Assembly (NCBI GenBank): GCA_023897205.1
Contig: JAHWDD010000003.1
Span: 1,863,665 to 1,927,664, forward strand
Direction of reading: 5' to 3'
DNA: 64,000 bases
Source: Exophiala sp. HKRS030
Lineage: Eukaryota; Ascomycota; Eurotiomycetes; Chaetothyriales; Herpotrichiellaceae
In this document: in pieces, positions 45,309 to 57,378 of the stretch
How the letters are laid out: each line of letters starts with the position of its first letter
How positions within the stretch are numbered: the stretch's first letter is position 1
Notes under the pieces: generated by a model
Told to the model about the DNA's origin: nothing
Databases searched by the model: none
What the model saw: the letters and a program-made list of their open reading frames with translations, nothing else
Position numbers and translations under genes: made by a program

Positions 45309-46425
45309 TTTGAGCGGTGGGGAATTTGGCAATCGAGCTGTTGTTGAATGCAAAGACGTTGTGTTCTCCAGCTATACATGCTCTTCTGGGTAACTCGACA
45401 TGAGCGGCTGATTCTCATGAGAGCCTACCTAGCTATATAGAAGTTGTTTGACATGCATGCCCAAGGCAGATTGTTAGCTGAAGTCGCTAGTAGACGAAAA
45501 AGCGCCTCGAAACGCCCTCTTGTGGTGTAGGTAAGGGCCAACGAAGAGGCTATCAACAAATGTTCAGAGGATGGTGTGAATTGCATTCACTCTCATTCGC
45601 GGATTGTGCGTGGCTTTCGTATCTGAATGCGAATACGGAGGACGTGTACGCCTTACCGTGAGCTGAGTATCTGCCTTGTGGAAGGCCAGAAATCTACGGG
45701 TAGCAAAGACAGATCTCTGTTGGGCATCATAAAGACACTGCAGGTCGCTGTGGCTTCTTTGACAAGCCGACTTCATCAACGCCCCGCAATATCATCGTTG
45801 GATGGGATGTTGGAAATCAAAAGACCACGAAAGCTGTCGGGCGTAGTAGATAAGATGGTCTCCAGTATGGAGTGGCTCTGGCGTACTCCGTACAACTTGT
45901 GCCGCCTAATTAATAAATTCCCCGGTGATTTCGGGGTGAGCAAGGGCGGCATCATCCTGTTTCCCGATCGGGGGTGAGGCGCGTGCCGTTAGTCCATAGT
46001 ATTTCAATCATCTTGGCGGCGACGATCCTGGTAACATGCGATTTTCCGTCCACCAACCTCAAGACTCCTCAATGTAACGCAACGTCAATTACGTACCCAT
46101 ATCTGGTGCATATCAACGAATCGCTGTAGCCGAACTCGAGATACATGGCATGGAGCAATCTGTCGTGTTGCGACTGGGCGACAATAGTGAAAAACAATTG
46201 ATAGGACATCCAACAATCAAGACAGAGGTAGGTATGTTCAAAGACCAGCACACCAACTATCGCACACGGATAGCTATGTTGTCTGCCTCAGGTAGGCAGA
46301 CCAGCAGTACATGATTGGACATCTCCATACGAGGTAAGCTTGAATAGTGGGAGCGTATACGAAGAACACGTATTCTTCTGTCCACGCCCTTTTTTTTGTC
46401 AAGCTCAATGGCTTTTCGGCGCAAA
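45309..46425. other. Intergenic region upstream of PTR2 and RTA1-like genes
   Basis: About 1.1 kb divergent region. TACTCCGTA occurs at 45884-45892. No gene is seen. Confidence 0.5.
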
Positions 46426-46660
46426 AGTGCTTGGGCCTGATTTCCTCTTGTTTTGTGCAATCTTGGTTGTCCTCGCCTAGCCTGACCAAGACTTCTCGAA
46501 CGCCGTTCCGCATCTGCCAAGTGCTTGGGGTGCATTCTTGCTGGAGCATCCACGACCTCTTTACGATAAGACACCAAAGACAACTACTCTTGCCAAGTGC
46601 TTGGGCTACATTACTGTTGCAATATCAAAAGCTCCCCGCGATAAGAGTCCAACGACACCT
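46426..46660 (+). repeat. Diverged direct repeat with GATAAG boxes in the PTR2 promoter
   Basis: The 10-mer AGTGCTTGGG occurs at 46426-46435, 46520-46529 and 46596-46605. The last two start parallel units of about 75 bp that stay alignable (CATTCTTG/CATTACTG, ATCCA/ATCAA, CCAAAGACA/CCAACGACA). Each unit has GATAAG at the same place (46565-46570 and 46640-46645). GATAAG fits the HGATAR site of AreA/Nit2-type nitrogen regulators (established knowledge). The array ends about 180 bp before the PTR2 start. Confidence 0.7.
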
Positions 46661-46821
46661 TCCCTTTGTAGGAGCTTCTCCGTGGTGGTCACGCGAGGCG
46701 GACCATTGTAATGGCGAACTACAGTGAGGTTATAAGAACTTGGGTTCTGTCGAGTTCCTCGGGATGGCAACTCATCTCAGATTGCAGCTCTAGGAGATCT
46801 GTCCCAGAGTGTGCCGCCACC

Positions 46822-49132
46822 ATGAGCAACATTGCAAACCTCGAAGCCCCCATTATCGCCCAAGCAGCTGTGGCTGATGCTCCACTTGCTGGCACCGTGA
46901 ATGAGAAAAAGCTTGGTCGTGGTTCGATCGAGGCCACTAGGGTGTCGACCCAGTCTCACTCTGCAGACTACTACGATGACGAGGTCACAGAGGAAGATCT
47001 CAGGACACTCCGTCGAGTATCAGGCAAGATTCCATGGACAGCCTTTACAGTTGCTTTCGTAGAACTGTGCGAACGGTTCTCCTACTATGGCACGACCATC
47101 GTCTGTAAGTGATCATCGCCGGATCGCGGTCTCGTATCAGGGAATGATTACTGAATTGTCGTTCTCATAGTTGTGAACTTCATCCAGCAGCCTCTCCCAG
47201 CGGGCTCGTCCACAGGCGCGGGCTTCTCGGGTCAGTCTGGCGCACTGGGTATGGGCCAGCGAGCCTCTACTGGTCTCAAGATGTTTAATGAATTCTGGGC
47301 ATATGTGATGCCTTTGGTTCGTTTTGGCATCCCTAGTCACGGCACAGATCTGGAATACTGACTATCTTTCAAAGCTGGGTGGCTATCTAGCCGATGCGCA
47401 CTGGGGTCGCTACAAGACCATCCACTTGGCCATTGTCTGCGCCATCGTGGGCCATGTTATTCTAACCGCCTCCGCCGCTCCCAGCGTCATCAAACACAAC
47501 GGCTCTGCGCTCGCTGCTTTCATCATCGGCCTGATCATCCTTGGTATTGGAACCGGCGGCTTCAAGTCGAACATCGCACCACTGCTGGCCGAACAACAAA
47601 CGGACAACAAAAAGAAGGTCAAAGTGCTGCCCTCGGGTGAGCGAGTCATCGTGGATCCCTCAGTCACAACATCCCGTATCTTCCTGTACTTTTACATGTG
47701 CATCAACATTGGCTCTCTGGTTGGCCAAATCGGTATGGCACAGCACACCCGCCTGCCCGCGCTCCGGGCTTCTCCGGTATATCTGAGATAGACTAACATC
47801 AATCATCAGGCATGGTATACTGTGAAAAATACGTCGGCTTCTGGCTATCGTTCATGCTCCCGACCGTCCTCTTCGTGTTCGCCCCGATCGTCCTGGCTGT
47901 GTGCAAGAAGCACTACGTCCTCCTCCCACCCACCGGCTCCGTCTTCGCCAAGTTCTTCCAGCTCTGGAAGTACGCAGCCAAGGGAACCTGGAGCATCAAT
48001 CCCGTCCGCACGTACAAGAACTTGTCCTCGCCCGAGTTCTGGGACCGCGCCAAACCGTCCAACATCCCCGTCGACCAACGACCCAGCTGGATGACGTTTG
48101 ACGATGCTTGGGTTGACGAAGTGCGCCGAGGACTGAAGGCATGCACGGTATTTTTATACCTTCCACTATACTGGTTGGCATATGGACAAATGGTCAGTTG
48201 GCACAATCGTACTCTTCCTCTCTGTGACAAACGAGAAGGCTGCATGCAGCTCGCTGACAAGAACGAACCGTGGTGGTAGACCGGAAACTTGACATCTCAA
48301 GCTGCCGTGATGGAACTCAACGGCGTCCCCAACGACATTATCCAGAACCTCAACCCGATCTCCATCGTCATCTTCGTGCCGTTGATGGATTTTGTCGTTT
48401 ACCCTGCTCTCCGCAAGGCAAAGATCAATTTCACCCCGATCAAGAGAATCGCTTTGGGATTCGCACTCGCATCAGTCGCCATGATTGCGTCGTGCGTCAT
48501 TCAAGTTTATGTGAGTTTGTATCCTCGGTTTTCTGGCCCCGCGCGAGACCTTTTCTACCTCTCGTACCGTCCATCCAGTATCCCACACATAACTTACGTC
48601 CCGTGTTCTTCCTTTGCAGATCTACCGCCTCTCCCCGTGCGGCACCCACGCCTCGGACCCTGACTGCCCCGGCCCGGCGCCCATCAACGTCTGGGTGCAG
48701 ACCTTGCCCTACGTCTTCATCGGCTTCTCCGAGATCATGGCCAGCATCACGAGCCTCGAGTACGCCTTCACCAAGGCCCCAACCAACATGCGATCCTTCG
48801 TCATGGCCATCAACCTGCTCATGAACGCCTTCAGCTCCGCCATCGCCCAGGCCTTGGTGTCCCTGTCCGCCGACCCGCTGCTGGTGTGGAATTATGGGCT
48901 CGTCGCGGTCTTGGCCGCCGTCGGCGGTGTCTGTTTCTGGTTCAACTTCCGCAAGCTGGACCGAGAGGAGGACAGGTTGAACATGCTCGCCGTGAGCGAG
49001 TACCGGGGCAAGCAGCCGCGGAGGGGGGACAGTGTGAGCGTCGTGAGTCTGCGCAACGCCAATCCGGGTGTCGGTGGACGGTCGAGTGTGCACGAGGTCG
49101 ATGAAAAGGGAAGAGAAGCAGCACAACTCTGA
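46822..49132 (+). CDS. PTR2: Di/tripeptide transporter, PTR2 (POT) family
   Basis: Six exons, join(46822..47104, 47171..47316, 47375..47732, 47810..48192, 48280..48510, 48620..49132), 637 aa. I chose the ATG at 46822 (CACCATGAGC context); an upstream in-frame ATG at 46711 overlaps the promoter. POT marks: ELCERFSYYG in TM1, GGYLADAHWGRYKTIHLAIV after intron 2, IGTGGFKSNIAPLLAEQ, a long cytosolic loop typical of fungal PTR2, then TGNLTSQAAVMELNGVPNDI and SEIMASITSLEYAFTKAP. It takes up small peptides by proton symport at the plasma membrane. Intron 2 has a less usual GTTCGT donor. The repeats with GATAAG boxes just upstream suggest nitrogen control. Confidence 0.95.
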
Positions 49133-49258
49133 CTTGCGAGGCGTCAAAAGTCACACAGCGCGCCTAGCTCCGTCCGGTAACCTAGGTCGTCATACTCCGT
49201 AGTGCCCTTACCTGATATACCTGTCTAGCTCAAAGCACTTCCGTACCTATGTGTGTAT

Positions 49259-49295
<37 letters not shown>

Positions 49296-49790
49296 GCCTA
49301 AACTGAGTGTTTTACTAGGGGTGACCATGGTACAACGCACGAAGCACTGTAACGAAGTTTCGTTTGACGAATAAACATACCAATTCTATCCTTCAATAGC
49401 AAGCAAGTCATGAACGTTTTTCGAGTCACAAACATTCAATTCCATGGCACAAGTCTAGTAACTTTGACGATTTTTTAATTCTCTATTGTTTGATAGAAGC
49501 TTTACAGGGTAAGAGGCCCAAACGAGTCTTATACATACAATTGCAAAAAGAAGAAAAGGCTTCGCCGGGTCAGCTCACCTCATCGCACTGGAAGCATGGC
49601 TTCCCACACAAAAGGAAAATGCCATGGTCATAACACCTTTTCACCTGTGTAAAGTCATTGCCCTTGCTGTAACCAAACTCAAGCAGACCGAAATGCATAG
49701 ATTCTTCCTTCCCATGCACTTCTTCCCTTAACGCCACAAATGTCCTATCTCACGTTTGATTGTCATCTCTCATTGCTCATTTGCCATCCC
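49133..49790. other. Convergent intergenic region with microsatellite
   Basis: Between PTR2 and CDK1. It contains TACTCCGTA at 49193-49201 and a compound (CA)n(TA)n repeat at 49259-49295. No gene is seen. Confidence 0.6.
49259..49295. repeat. Compound (CA)n(TA)n microsatellite
   Basis: About 11 CA units followed directly by about 8 TA units, in the 3' intergenic space of PTR2. Confidence 0.95.
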
Positions 49791-50950
49791 TTAATGGAAG
49801 CCATTCAGTCGAGAGACACCGTTGGTACGTTGAGAGTAGGCAGCAGACCCAGCTGCGAAATATGGATGGTTGCAAGCTGCTTTGGCGGAAATTCGGTGGG
49901 CGGGGTCGTATTCGAGCATGGCATCTAGGAGCTCGAGACCTGCGGGTTCGAGGTTTGGCACGAGTTTGCTGGTGGCTTCTCGTCGCCATTTAGGAAACGA
50001 GGTCTTGAAGTCAGGGAACGACGTGACACCGGGCCAGGTGTTTTCGTCGGGGGTTCCAAGTAGCCTAGTTACAAAATCAGCATTGAGAGATGCAAACCAA
50101 AAGCGAAAATATTACTTGAAGATTTTGAAGATCTCGTCGATTTCAGAATCGCCTGGGAAGAGTGGCTTTCGAGTACACATCTCAGCGAAGATGGCGCCCA
50201 CAGACCACATATCGACACCAGTAGAATACTGGCGACCACCCAAGAGGATTTCGGGAGCACGATACCAAAGGGTAACGACCTAGGTGAAGGTTGTCAGCAT
50301 TGTCCTCGATAAGGGCTTGTCAAGCACATTACCTCATGAGTGTATGTTCTCAGGGGAACACCAAAAGCACGAGCCAGGCCAAAATCAGCCAACTTGAGAT
50401 TGCCCTCACGATCAATCAACAAGTTTTGAGGCTTAAGATCTCGATGTAAGATACGATGGCTATGACAGTATCGTACTCCCTCGACGAGTTGTGCCATGAA
50501 TTTCTTGACCATATCTTTCCCCAAACCCAATCTCTGCATGTCCATTGTTGACCCCTCCGGAAGGGCTTTGCCCCGGCCACCATCCGACACAGGCAATGCT
50601 TCCATATACTTCTTGAGATCGCAGTCGAGGAATTCGAAGACGAGGTAGAGTTTGTGACCATCCGCATGGACAATGTTGAAAAGACGCACAATGTTCGGGT
50701 CGTTCATCTCTTTGAGCAGGGAGATTTCACGGATGGCAGTGCTAGGTACACCCTCATCTTCTGCTTCCAGGCGGATTTTCTTGAGAGCGACGATGCGGCC
50801 GCCATTGGACAGATCACGGGCTTTGTAGACGACACCGTATGTTCCTGGTGTGACAGACGTGAGCATTGGTTCGATCAGATCGCGTGTGAGCGAGCAAAGT
50901 GGTAAATTTTTACCTTCACCAATTTTCTCTATCTTCTGGTAGTTTTCCAT
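49791..50950 (-). CDS. cdc2: Cyclin-dependent kinase 1 (Cdc2/Cdc28)
   Basis: Four exons, complement(join(49791..50064, 50116..50279, 50333..50844, 50914..50950)), 328 aa. [10 protein letters not shown] carries inhibitory-site equivalents T14/Y15, K34 is the ATP lysine (VALKK), and residues 46-52 are the PSTAIRE cyclin-binding helix. HRDLKPQN (146-153), DFG (166-168), T-loop Thr181 (RTYTHE) and [20 protein letters not shown] follow. A fungal insertion of about 16 residues after [11 protein letters not shown] lengthens the protein. This is the master kinase for G1/S and G2/M. It is divergent from the tyrosyl-tRNA synthetase with 600 bp between starts. Identification is secure. Confidence 0.97.
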
Positions 50951-51550
50951 CGTGCGACAGAACTACTACTTCCTCATAAAAATATCCAAGTGTGTGACCG
51001 AGGAAGGCGGGACTGGGTTTGCGAGAAAGGGGTCGTGGGATGTCGAGGGGTCTCAGGTTGGGTGTGCAAGACTCGGAGGCAGTAAATATCGAAGACCTGT
51101 ATGTTAGTATGCGCTGGTCATTGCACTTGAGAAAAGGACTGCAGTGCCACAGAAGAGTGCGAGATCAATGTGAAGACGCACTGTGTTGCTGCAAAAGGGT
51201 TGTTTACCTTTTCTATTTAGAGAGGCGTTCTTCACGCGTCTTTGTGATTGGCGGGGCGATTCTGTTCCTGAAGCCAAGCAACGCAGCCAACGAGCGCGGG
51301 GAACATTATTGATCTATTAGGGACTCTGAGTAATAATTAGGGGCGAGTACAGGGACCCTCCATTTTTTTGTAGAGCCTCAGGTGCCTCCATTGATTGACT
51401 CACAACAGGTGCACACCCTCTACACGATTCGCACACCCAGCAAAGCCTTCGCACCTGGGCTTCCAAGCCTCCTTAGAAGTGATCTGTCTTCTCAAAAAGA
51501 CTCCTCCCTCTCCCACCACATCCCCTCCTCCTCAATCGAATTTGCCAATC
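50951..51550. promoter_or_regulatory. Shared divergent promoter region, CDK1 / TyrRS
   Basis: 600 bp between outward-facing start codons. The TyrRS side is CT/CA-rich (51411-51545), typical of highly expressed fungal genes. No specific operator is recognised. Confidence 0.55.
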
Positions 51551-52795
51551 ATGGCGGGCAGAGAACTGTCGCCAGAAGAGAAACTCTCTCTGGTGACCGA
51601 CCAGTTGGCGGAGGTACTACATCGAGATATTCTGGAAGATATCATCATCAAACAGCAAAGACCGCTTGTCCTCTACTGGGGATCAGCCACCACAGGCAGA
51701 CCTCATTGTGGTTACTTTGTCCCCATGATGAAGATTGCGCACTTTCTGAGAGCAGGATGTCACGTCAAGATTCTTCTGGCCGATATACATGGTTTCCTCG
51801 ACAACCTCAAAGCACCTATCGAGCTGGTCAAGTACCGCGCCGAGTACTACAAGTTCGTCATATCCTCCCTTCTCAAGGCCGTCGGAGTGAGTCTAGAAAA
51901 GCTAGAGTTTGTCCTTGGCTCATCCTACCAATTGGGCTCTGATTACACCATGGACATATTTCGACTGAGTAGTGTGGTCAGTGAGCATGATGCGAAGAGA
52001 GCGGGCGCTGAAGTCGTCAAACAGAGTGCGAATGCACCACTGTCAGGACTGATCTACCCTCTCATGCAGGCACTCGACGAAGAACATCTGAAAGTCGATG
52101 CTCAGTTTGGTGGAGTCGACCAGCGCAAGATCTTTGCTCTCGCTCAGGAAACATTACCGCGGATAGGGTACAAAGAACGGGCCCATCTCATGAATCCCAT
52201 GGTGCCTGGTTTGACCGGAGGCAAGATGTCAGCATCTGACCCTGACTCCAAGATTGATGTTCTTGACGGCCCAGAACTCGTCAAGAAGAAGTTAAAGAAG
52301 GCTTTTGCGGCAGCTGGTGAAGTAGAAGGCAACGGTATCATCTCCTTCGTCGAATATGTATTGCTCCCATTCAGTGCCTTGCAAGACCCACATCACAAAG
52401 GTCGATTTGTATGTGAACGAAGAGAGGGAGAGGGGGAGCCACTTGTTTATCACGACATGGAGACATTGAGGGCGGACTACAAAGCCGATAAACTAACTCC
52501 TCAGTTACTCAAGGCTGGTGTAACTGCGGCCTTGAACGAGCTCCTGGCTCCGATTCAAGCTGATTATGAAGCGTCTGCAGAGTGGCAGGAAATTGAGAAG
52601 AAAGCTTATCCTCCGCCGGAACCTGTAAAGAAGAAGAAGCAACCCAAGAACAAAGGAACACGCTATCCCGGGGCAGGAAATGTCCAGGCCAACCCAGATG
52701 GCACGGTTGCTGGAGAAGGCAAGGAACAAGTTGAAGTCGGCAAGACCGCAGAAGATGCAATGTCGAAATTAGAGATCGATGGCCAGACTGCATGA
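51551..52795 (+). CDS. TYS1: Cytosolic tyrosyl-tRNA synthetase
   Basis: Single exon, 414 aa, start ATG at 51551 (MAGRELSPEEKLSLVTDQLA); the frame runs further upstream, but into pyrimidine-rich promoter sequence. Class I signature: the HIGH equivalent is PHCG (51-54) in SATTGRPHCGYFVPM, and KMSAS is at 225-229 (GLTGGKMSASDPDSK). Eukaryotic/archaeal-type Tyr-binding residues appear in LYWGSATTGRPHCGY and FGGVDQRKIFALA. A Lys-rich basic segment (VKKKKQPKNKGTRYPG) near the C-terminus matches the fungal tRNA-binding tail; the human EMAPII-like domain is absent, as in yeast. It charges tRNA-Tyr in the cytosol. No mitochondrial presequence. Confidence 0.97.
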   Translation: MAGRELSPEEKLSLVTDQLAEVLHRDILEDIIIKQQRPLVLYWGSATTGRPHCGYFVPMMKIAHFLRAGCHVKILLADIHGFLDNLKAPIELVKYRAEYYKFVISSLLKAVGVSLEKLEFVLGSSYQLGSDYTMDIFRLSSVVSEHDAKRAGAEVVKQSANAPLSGLIYPLMQALDEEHLKVDAQFGGVDQRKIFALAQETLPRIGYKERAHLMNPMVPGLTGGKMSASDPDSKIDVLDGPELVKKKLKKAFAAAGEVEGNGIISFVEYVLLPFSALQDPHHKGRFVCERREGEGEPLVYHDMETLRADYKADKLTPQLLKAGVTAALNELLAPIQADYEASAEWQEIEKKAYPPPEPVKKKKQPKNKGTRYPGAGNVQANPDGTVAGEGKEQVEVGKTAEDAMSKLEIDGQTA

Positions 52796-55401
52796 AGATA
52801 CTGACATCTGACACGAAGAAATTGGACATAACACCTGCAGACCAGACCATTCGCCTGAGACAGTCACATGTGATGAGAAACGTGCAGACAGTGCAGATGA
52901 AGAGGATGATACCAATGTATGTGAAGGAGATCAAACACTTCGAGATGGCTGAACGACCTATCACCTGAACATTGACGAAGTGTGCATAGCCATGAAGAGC
53001 CTGTGTGGAACATTGAAGTGATGATATCCAATCTCAACGACGGGACCCCTATCGGGCAAGCATATGATTTTTCGAAATCTCAGAGCAACTTAGACAGAGA
53101 ATAGAATTGCTATGGCTCCCTCTACTCGTTGGCTGCATGCTCATCGTAGATGGAGCAAGGAGTGCTCGGTGAAGTGCTCGGTGAAATTCTCGGTGAAATT
53201 TTCGTCCCTTTGACGGAGAAATGTTGTTCCAGAATCGGCCACACATTTGAGGTTCTAGAAACAGCCTCATGGATTCCTCTATCTGTCAACTACTGCTTAA
53301 CTAGAGACTTCCGTCCATTTTTACTCCATACTCGGTGCCCTTTGAACACTCGTTACAAGCTAACACTAAGGTTTCATTTCAGTCCTATCCGTCAATCCAC
53401 AATTTTACTGGGGAAGGGTCACCACACTGAACGTGTTTTGTTCGAGTAATGAAAGCAGTACACACAGGACGCGCCTTCTCCATACGTTTTTGACGGAGAA
53501 GAGTTCTGTATCTTTTGCACAAAATCATGTATCGTCATCGGCTCGAGCTAGCCCAACCTCCCTAATGTCAAGGTACCGGAGCCGCATGCCTGGTGCGTCT
53601 GCTCCGATTGTTCCATGATGAGAAGACGAATGGCAGAGCCGAGGCTTAGCAAGCTCAATCGATAGCTTAGCGTAAGGGTTGCCTGCCATAAATCCCTGGA
53701 CAACTCAATCAACTGTCTAGTCTATTTCCAGGAAAAAGCCTATGTCTTGTGAACCCGATTTCCAACACCAAAAGAGTGGTATGACAAAGTGTCGCAGAAA
53801 CCCAAACTTCGATGGATGATACCAACATCTGAACTTAAGACCTTGAATAGTTTGCGGGCAGCACGGGCCGGGCAAAGTGCGCATCAACCAATTTGTCTTG
53901 ATGCGCTGCGATGCTGTTCGTAGGTCATGCGACCGCCCAGCTTACCGAAGTGCGCCACACACGCAACACACCAAGTCAAGTTCACCTTGGCTCTCAAGAC
54001 CCCGTTGCATAACCCATTGTGGATAGGGAGATCACCACTGAGAACTACGATTCACTATGAGGATAGACTGTCCAGCAAATGCAACTAACACCCAACGAAA
54101 GAGTAAGCTGCAGATACCGTACACCACAAAGTTATTGACGTTTGCTGCCATGAAAAAAACACCCAAAAGCTCACGGACAATGTCTCCCTCAGCGGCGTTA
54201 TTCAAGGCTGGAGCACATGGCTTGTGTTGAAAAGGAACCTAAACCTAAAATGCGCCTCAGATTGATTATTCTTCACCGTGCATACGAATACTGAGGTAGG
54301 TACAATTTCTCCGCGCATACATTCATGGTGAGAGATTTCGCCAAACTTGATATTCAAATTCATGGGGCCAACACTTGGATCTCGAAGAGCAAGATCCGCT
54401 GCGATCTTAACGTGCAGCATCCTGGCAAAAGTGATGACGCTTGATCGACAAAGAGGGGGTGTACTCGTACAGAGAAAGATACGAGAAGCGTCTCGACGAC
54501 AAGTCCAAAGACGTCCTGGAGGACAAATTTCAGCGCACGGCCAAACTACAAGCGGAGTAGTTCTAGGCCTGACAGCTCTCGCAAAGCTGGGGCCGAGTCG
54601 GGGGAGGCTACACTATGTGCGGGGTTTACAGCCTACGGAACTCCAGCGAAAAAGTTCGATCAGCAGCTTAGTGTCCAGGGTGGAAACATCTTGTCGCCAA
54701 ACCTCGTTGCTTAAGTGGTGCCTCAAGCACTGTGACAACACCCAAGAGGGAAAGCTTCATGGTGACAAGCGAAAACTCCGACTTATCAAGCGACACCCCT
54801 GGTATCAAAGCTCTCTTTCCGGCTCTCACGACTGCTCCGGTTCTTTCACCGAGAATCTCGCCAGCCAACGACAGTCTTGCTTCGGCTGCTTTACCTTCTT
54901 TCCGGGTTGGGTGGCGCCAAACCAAGCTCCTTTGTCTTTTTCCCTTGTACAACATTTGACGACCATCAAGAGGGCCACTGTGCTCTAGTCTGGAGTAACC
55001 GAGCACCTCGTCGGTGGCTCAACGCAATACGACAGACTTCGACACTCTTGGCTACTGTGTGACTTTAGCTTCTGTCGTGATTGGAACTTATACTTCTGAT
55101 CGCGCTAGTCAGGTTATACATCTTTGGGCGATTGGACAAGGCTGATTGGCCTCGCTGGCAGAACGGCATGACTTTCGTCGCTAGAATTACTCTGCGTCAT
55201 GAGCTGTGTTCAAGCATACAGTGGGTTGCTAAGGGATAAGCAGTAGTTATATATTCATGCTCGTACCCCCTTACCCGAGCGTCTGCCCTGCATCTGTGTC
55301 CTCCTTCACCACACGACACAATCCACGCGGAGTCAAGCTTGTTTGTTGGTGGCTTGCGCCTTCACTAAGGTCTTCGACAATTACTGGTTCGATCAAGCAC
55401 C
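52796..55401. other. 2.6-kb gene-poor region, possible gene relics
   Basis: No intact gene is apparent. A 12-bp direct repeat (GTGCTCGGTGAA-like, three units) is at 53161-53196. At 54438-54960 on the plus strand, short frames look coding in turn: one with RERYEKRLDDKSKDVLEDKF between two stops, one with GFTAYGTPAKKFDQQL, then a Ser/Pro-rich frame with SDTPGIKALFPALTTAPVL to 54959. The joins lack good introns, so a relic or a badly resolved gene is possible. Confidence 0.35.
53161..53196. repeat. 12-bp tandem repeat, three units
   Basis: Units AGTGCTCGGTGA, AGTGCTCGGTGA and AATTCTCGGTGA follow each other directly. The first two are identical, the third has two changes. Confidence 0.9.
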
Positions 55402-57378
55402 ATGAGTTACAGCCACGACGAAGAAAGCGGAGGCGGCCGCGCCGGCCGCCATATGAGCGTATCTCACTATGCAAACAATCTGGGAGCACCCACATATGAC
55501 ACTACGCGACGAAGGTCATCCATCGTCCCAGCTGCAGTTGCTGGGGCCACGCAGGGAGAGGCTGTCTTCAACCAGAAGGATGACACTCTTCGCAAGATGT
55601 CTGTCGCTGTCCCAAATCTGGCAGAGCTCACCGCTGATGCGAAGAATGCTGTTGAGTTCGAACACAAGATGGGCTTCCGCGAAGGCTGTAAACTCTATCC
55701 AAAAGCCATCATGTTCTCCTTCGCTCTTTCGCTTGCCGTTATCATGGAAGGCTACGATACCTATCTACTAGGCAATTTCTTCGGCAATCCTGCTTTCAAC
55801 AAGAAATATGGCTCGTTCGCAGGCACCAAGGATGGAGCTCCGACATACCAGCTGTCTGCTACCTGGCAATCCGCTCTCTCGAATGGTACCGCCGCTGCTC
55901 AGATCATTGGTCTATTCCTGAACGGCATCATTTCTGAAAGAATTGGATACCGCTGGACCATGATTGGCGCCCTGATTTTCATCGCGGGCTGTATCTTCAT
56001 TACCTTTTTTGCTGTGGACATCCACATGCTGCTTGCAGGCTACATTCTCTCTGGCCTCCCCTGGGGTGTTTTGTAAGTCGAAGCCCTTCTCCTTAATTTC
56101 ATACTCGTTACTGACTCGAAAATAGCCAGACTCTTACCACCACATACGCGGCCGAAGTTACTCCAGTACCACTTCGACCCTATCTGACAACATACGTGAA
56201 CCTTTGCTGGGTTATCGGTCAGCTCATCGCCGCTGGTATCCTGAAAGGATTTGTCGATAACACAACTGAATGGGCTTACCGTGTTCCATATGCCATACAA
56301 TGGATCTGGTAGGGCACTCACAGAAAAATAGTTTGCTTCGTCACTAACATGCTCATCAGGCCACTTCCCATCGCGGCTGCTGCATTCTTTGCCCCCGAGT
56401 CACCATGGTGGTTGGTCCGCCACGGAAAGCTCGACGAAGCTCGTAGAGCTTTGTTGAAACTGACCTCCAAGAAGAATACCGGATTTAATGTGGAAGATAC
56501 TCTAGCCATGATGATTCACACCAACGAGCTTGAAATTCAACAGACAGCCGGTACTACTTACCTTGATTGCTTCAAGGGCAACGATCTCCGCCGTACCGAG
56601 GTGACTTGTGTTACCTGGCTCATCCAACAAACATCCGGCTCCCCCATGATCGGCTGGGGCACATACTTCATGGAACAAGCTGGCCTTGATGCAACAGACG
56701 CTTATTCCCTCGGCGTTGGTCAAAGCGCGATGGGCTTCTGTGGCACAGTACTCTCCTGGTTCTTGATGCCACATTTTGGCCGTCGCACTTTATATATCTG
56801 GGGTCAGATTGGCATGTTCATCATTCTCATGATCATTGGTGGCCTAGGTGTGCCGTCTCTATCCACTTCGGTCGGCTGGGCGTCTGGTGCCTTGATTCTC
56901 ATTCTGACCTTTGTCTACGACTTCACCGTGGGCCCTGTGTGTTACTCACTCGTGGCCGAGCTGCCGTCCACCCGACTTCGTATCAAGACCGTTGTCCTGT
57001 CGCGAAACGTCTACAATATCATGGGCATCATTGTGGGTACTCTTCAGCCCCGTATGATGAATCCGACCGAGTGGGCATGGCGCGGAAAGACTTGCTTCTT
57101 CTGGGGAGGTCTCAATGCATTAGGACTGGTCTGGACATATTTCCGCCTTCCAGAACCAAAGGTAAGTTCTCAAGTCAATTATACTGTACTGCATGTGCTG
57201 ACTGGTGCCTCTGCAGGGCCTCACATATGCCGAACTCGATGTGTTGTTTGAAAACAAAGTGTCTGCACGCAAGTTCAGAAAAGTCAAGGTCGACCCCTTC
57301 CGCTCCGACAACCTCGTCATTGTTCCCGACGACGAGAACGGTATCTCTTCCGAAGTATTCGAGAAGAAGGGTTTCTGA
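55402..57378 (+). CDS. MFS maltose / alpha-glucoside-type permease
   Basis: Four exons, join(55402..56072, 56126..56308, 56360..57161, 57217..57378), 605 aa. Introns are 51-55 bp, each with a recognisable branch site. A long disordered cytosolic N-terminus precedes TM1 (FSFALSLAVIMEGYDTYLLG then NFFGNPAFNKKYG, the MAL-type sugar-porter signature). Others: GIISERIGYRWTMIGAL, APESPWWLVRHGKLDEARRA, YSLVAELPSTRLRIKTVVLS and the final RLPEPKGLTYAELDVLFENK. Alpha-glucoside permeases take up maltose, trehalose or isomaltose with protons. No alpha-glucosidase gene lies nearby, so no MAL-type cluster is seen within this window. Substrate is inferred from subfamily only. Confidence 0.93.
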
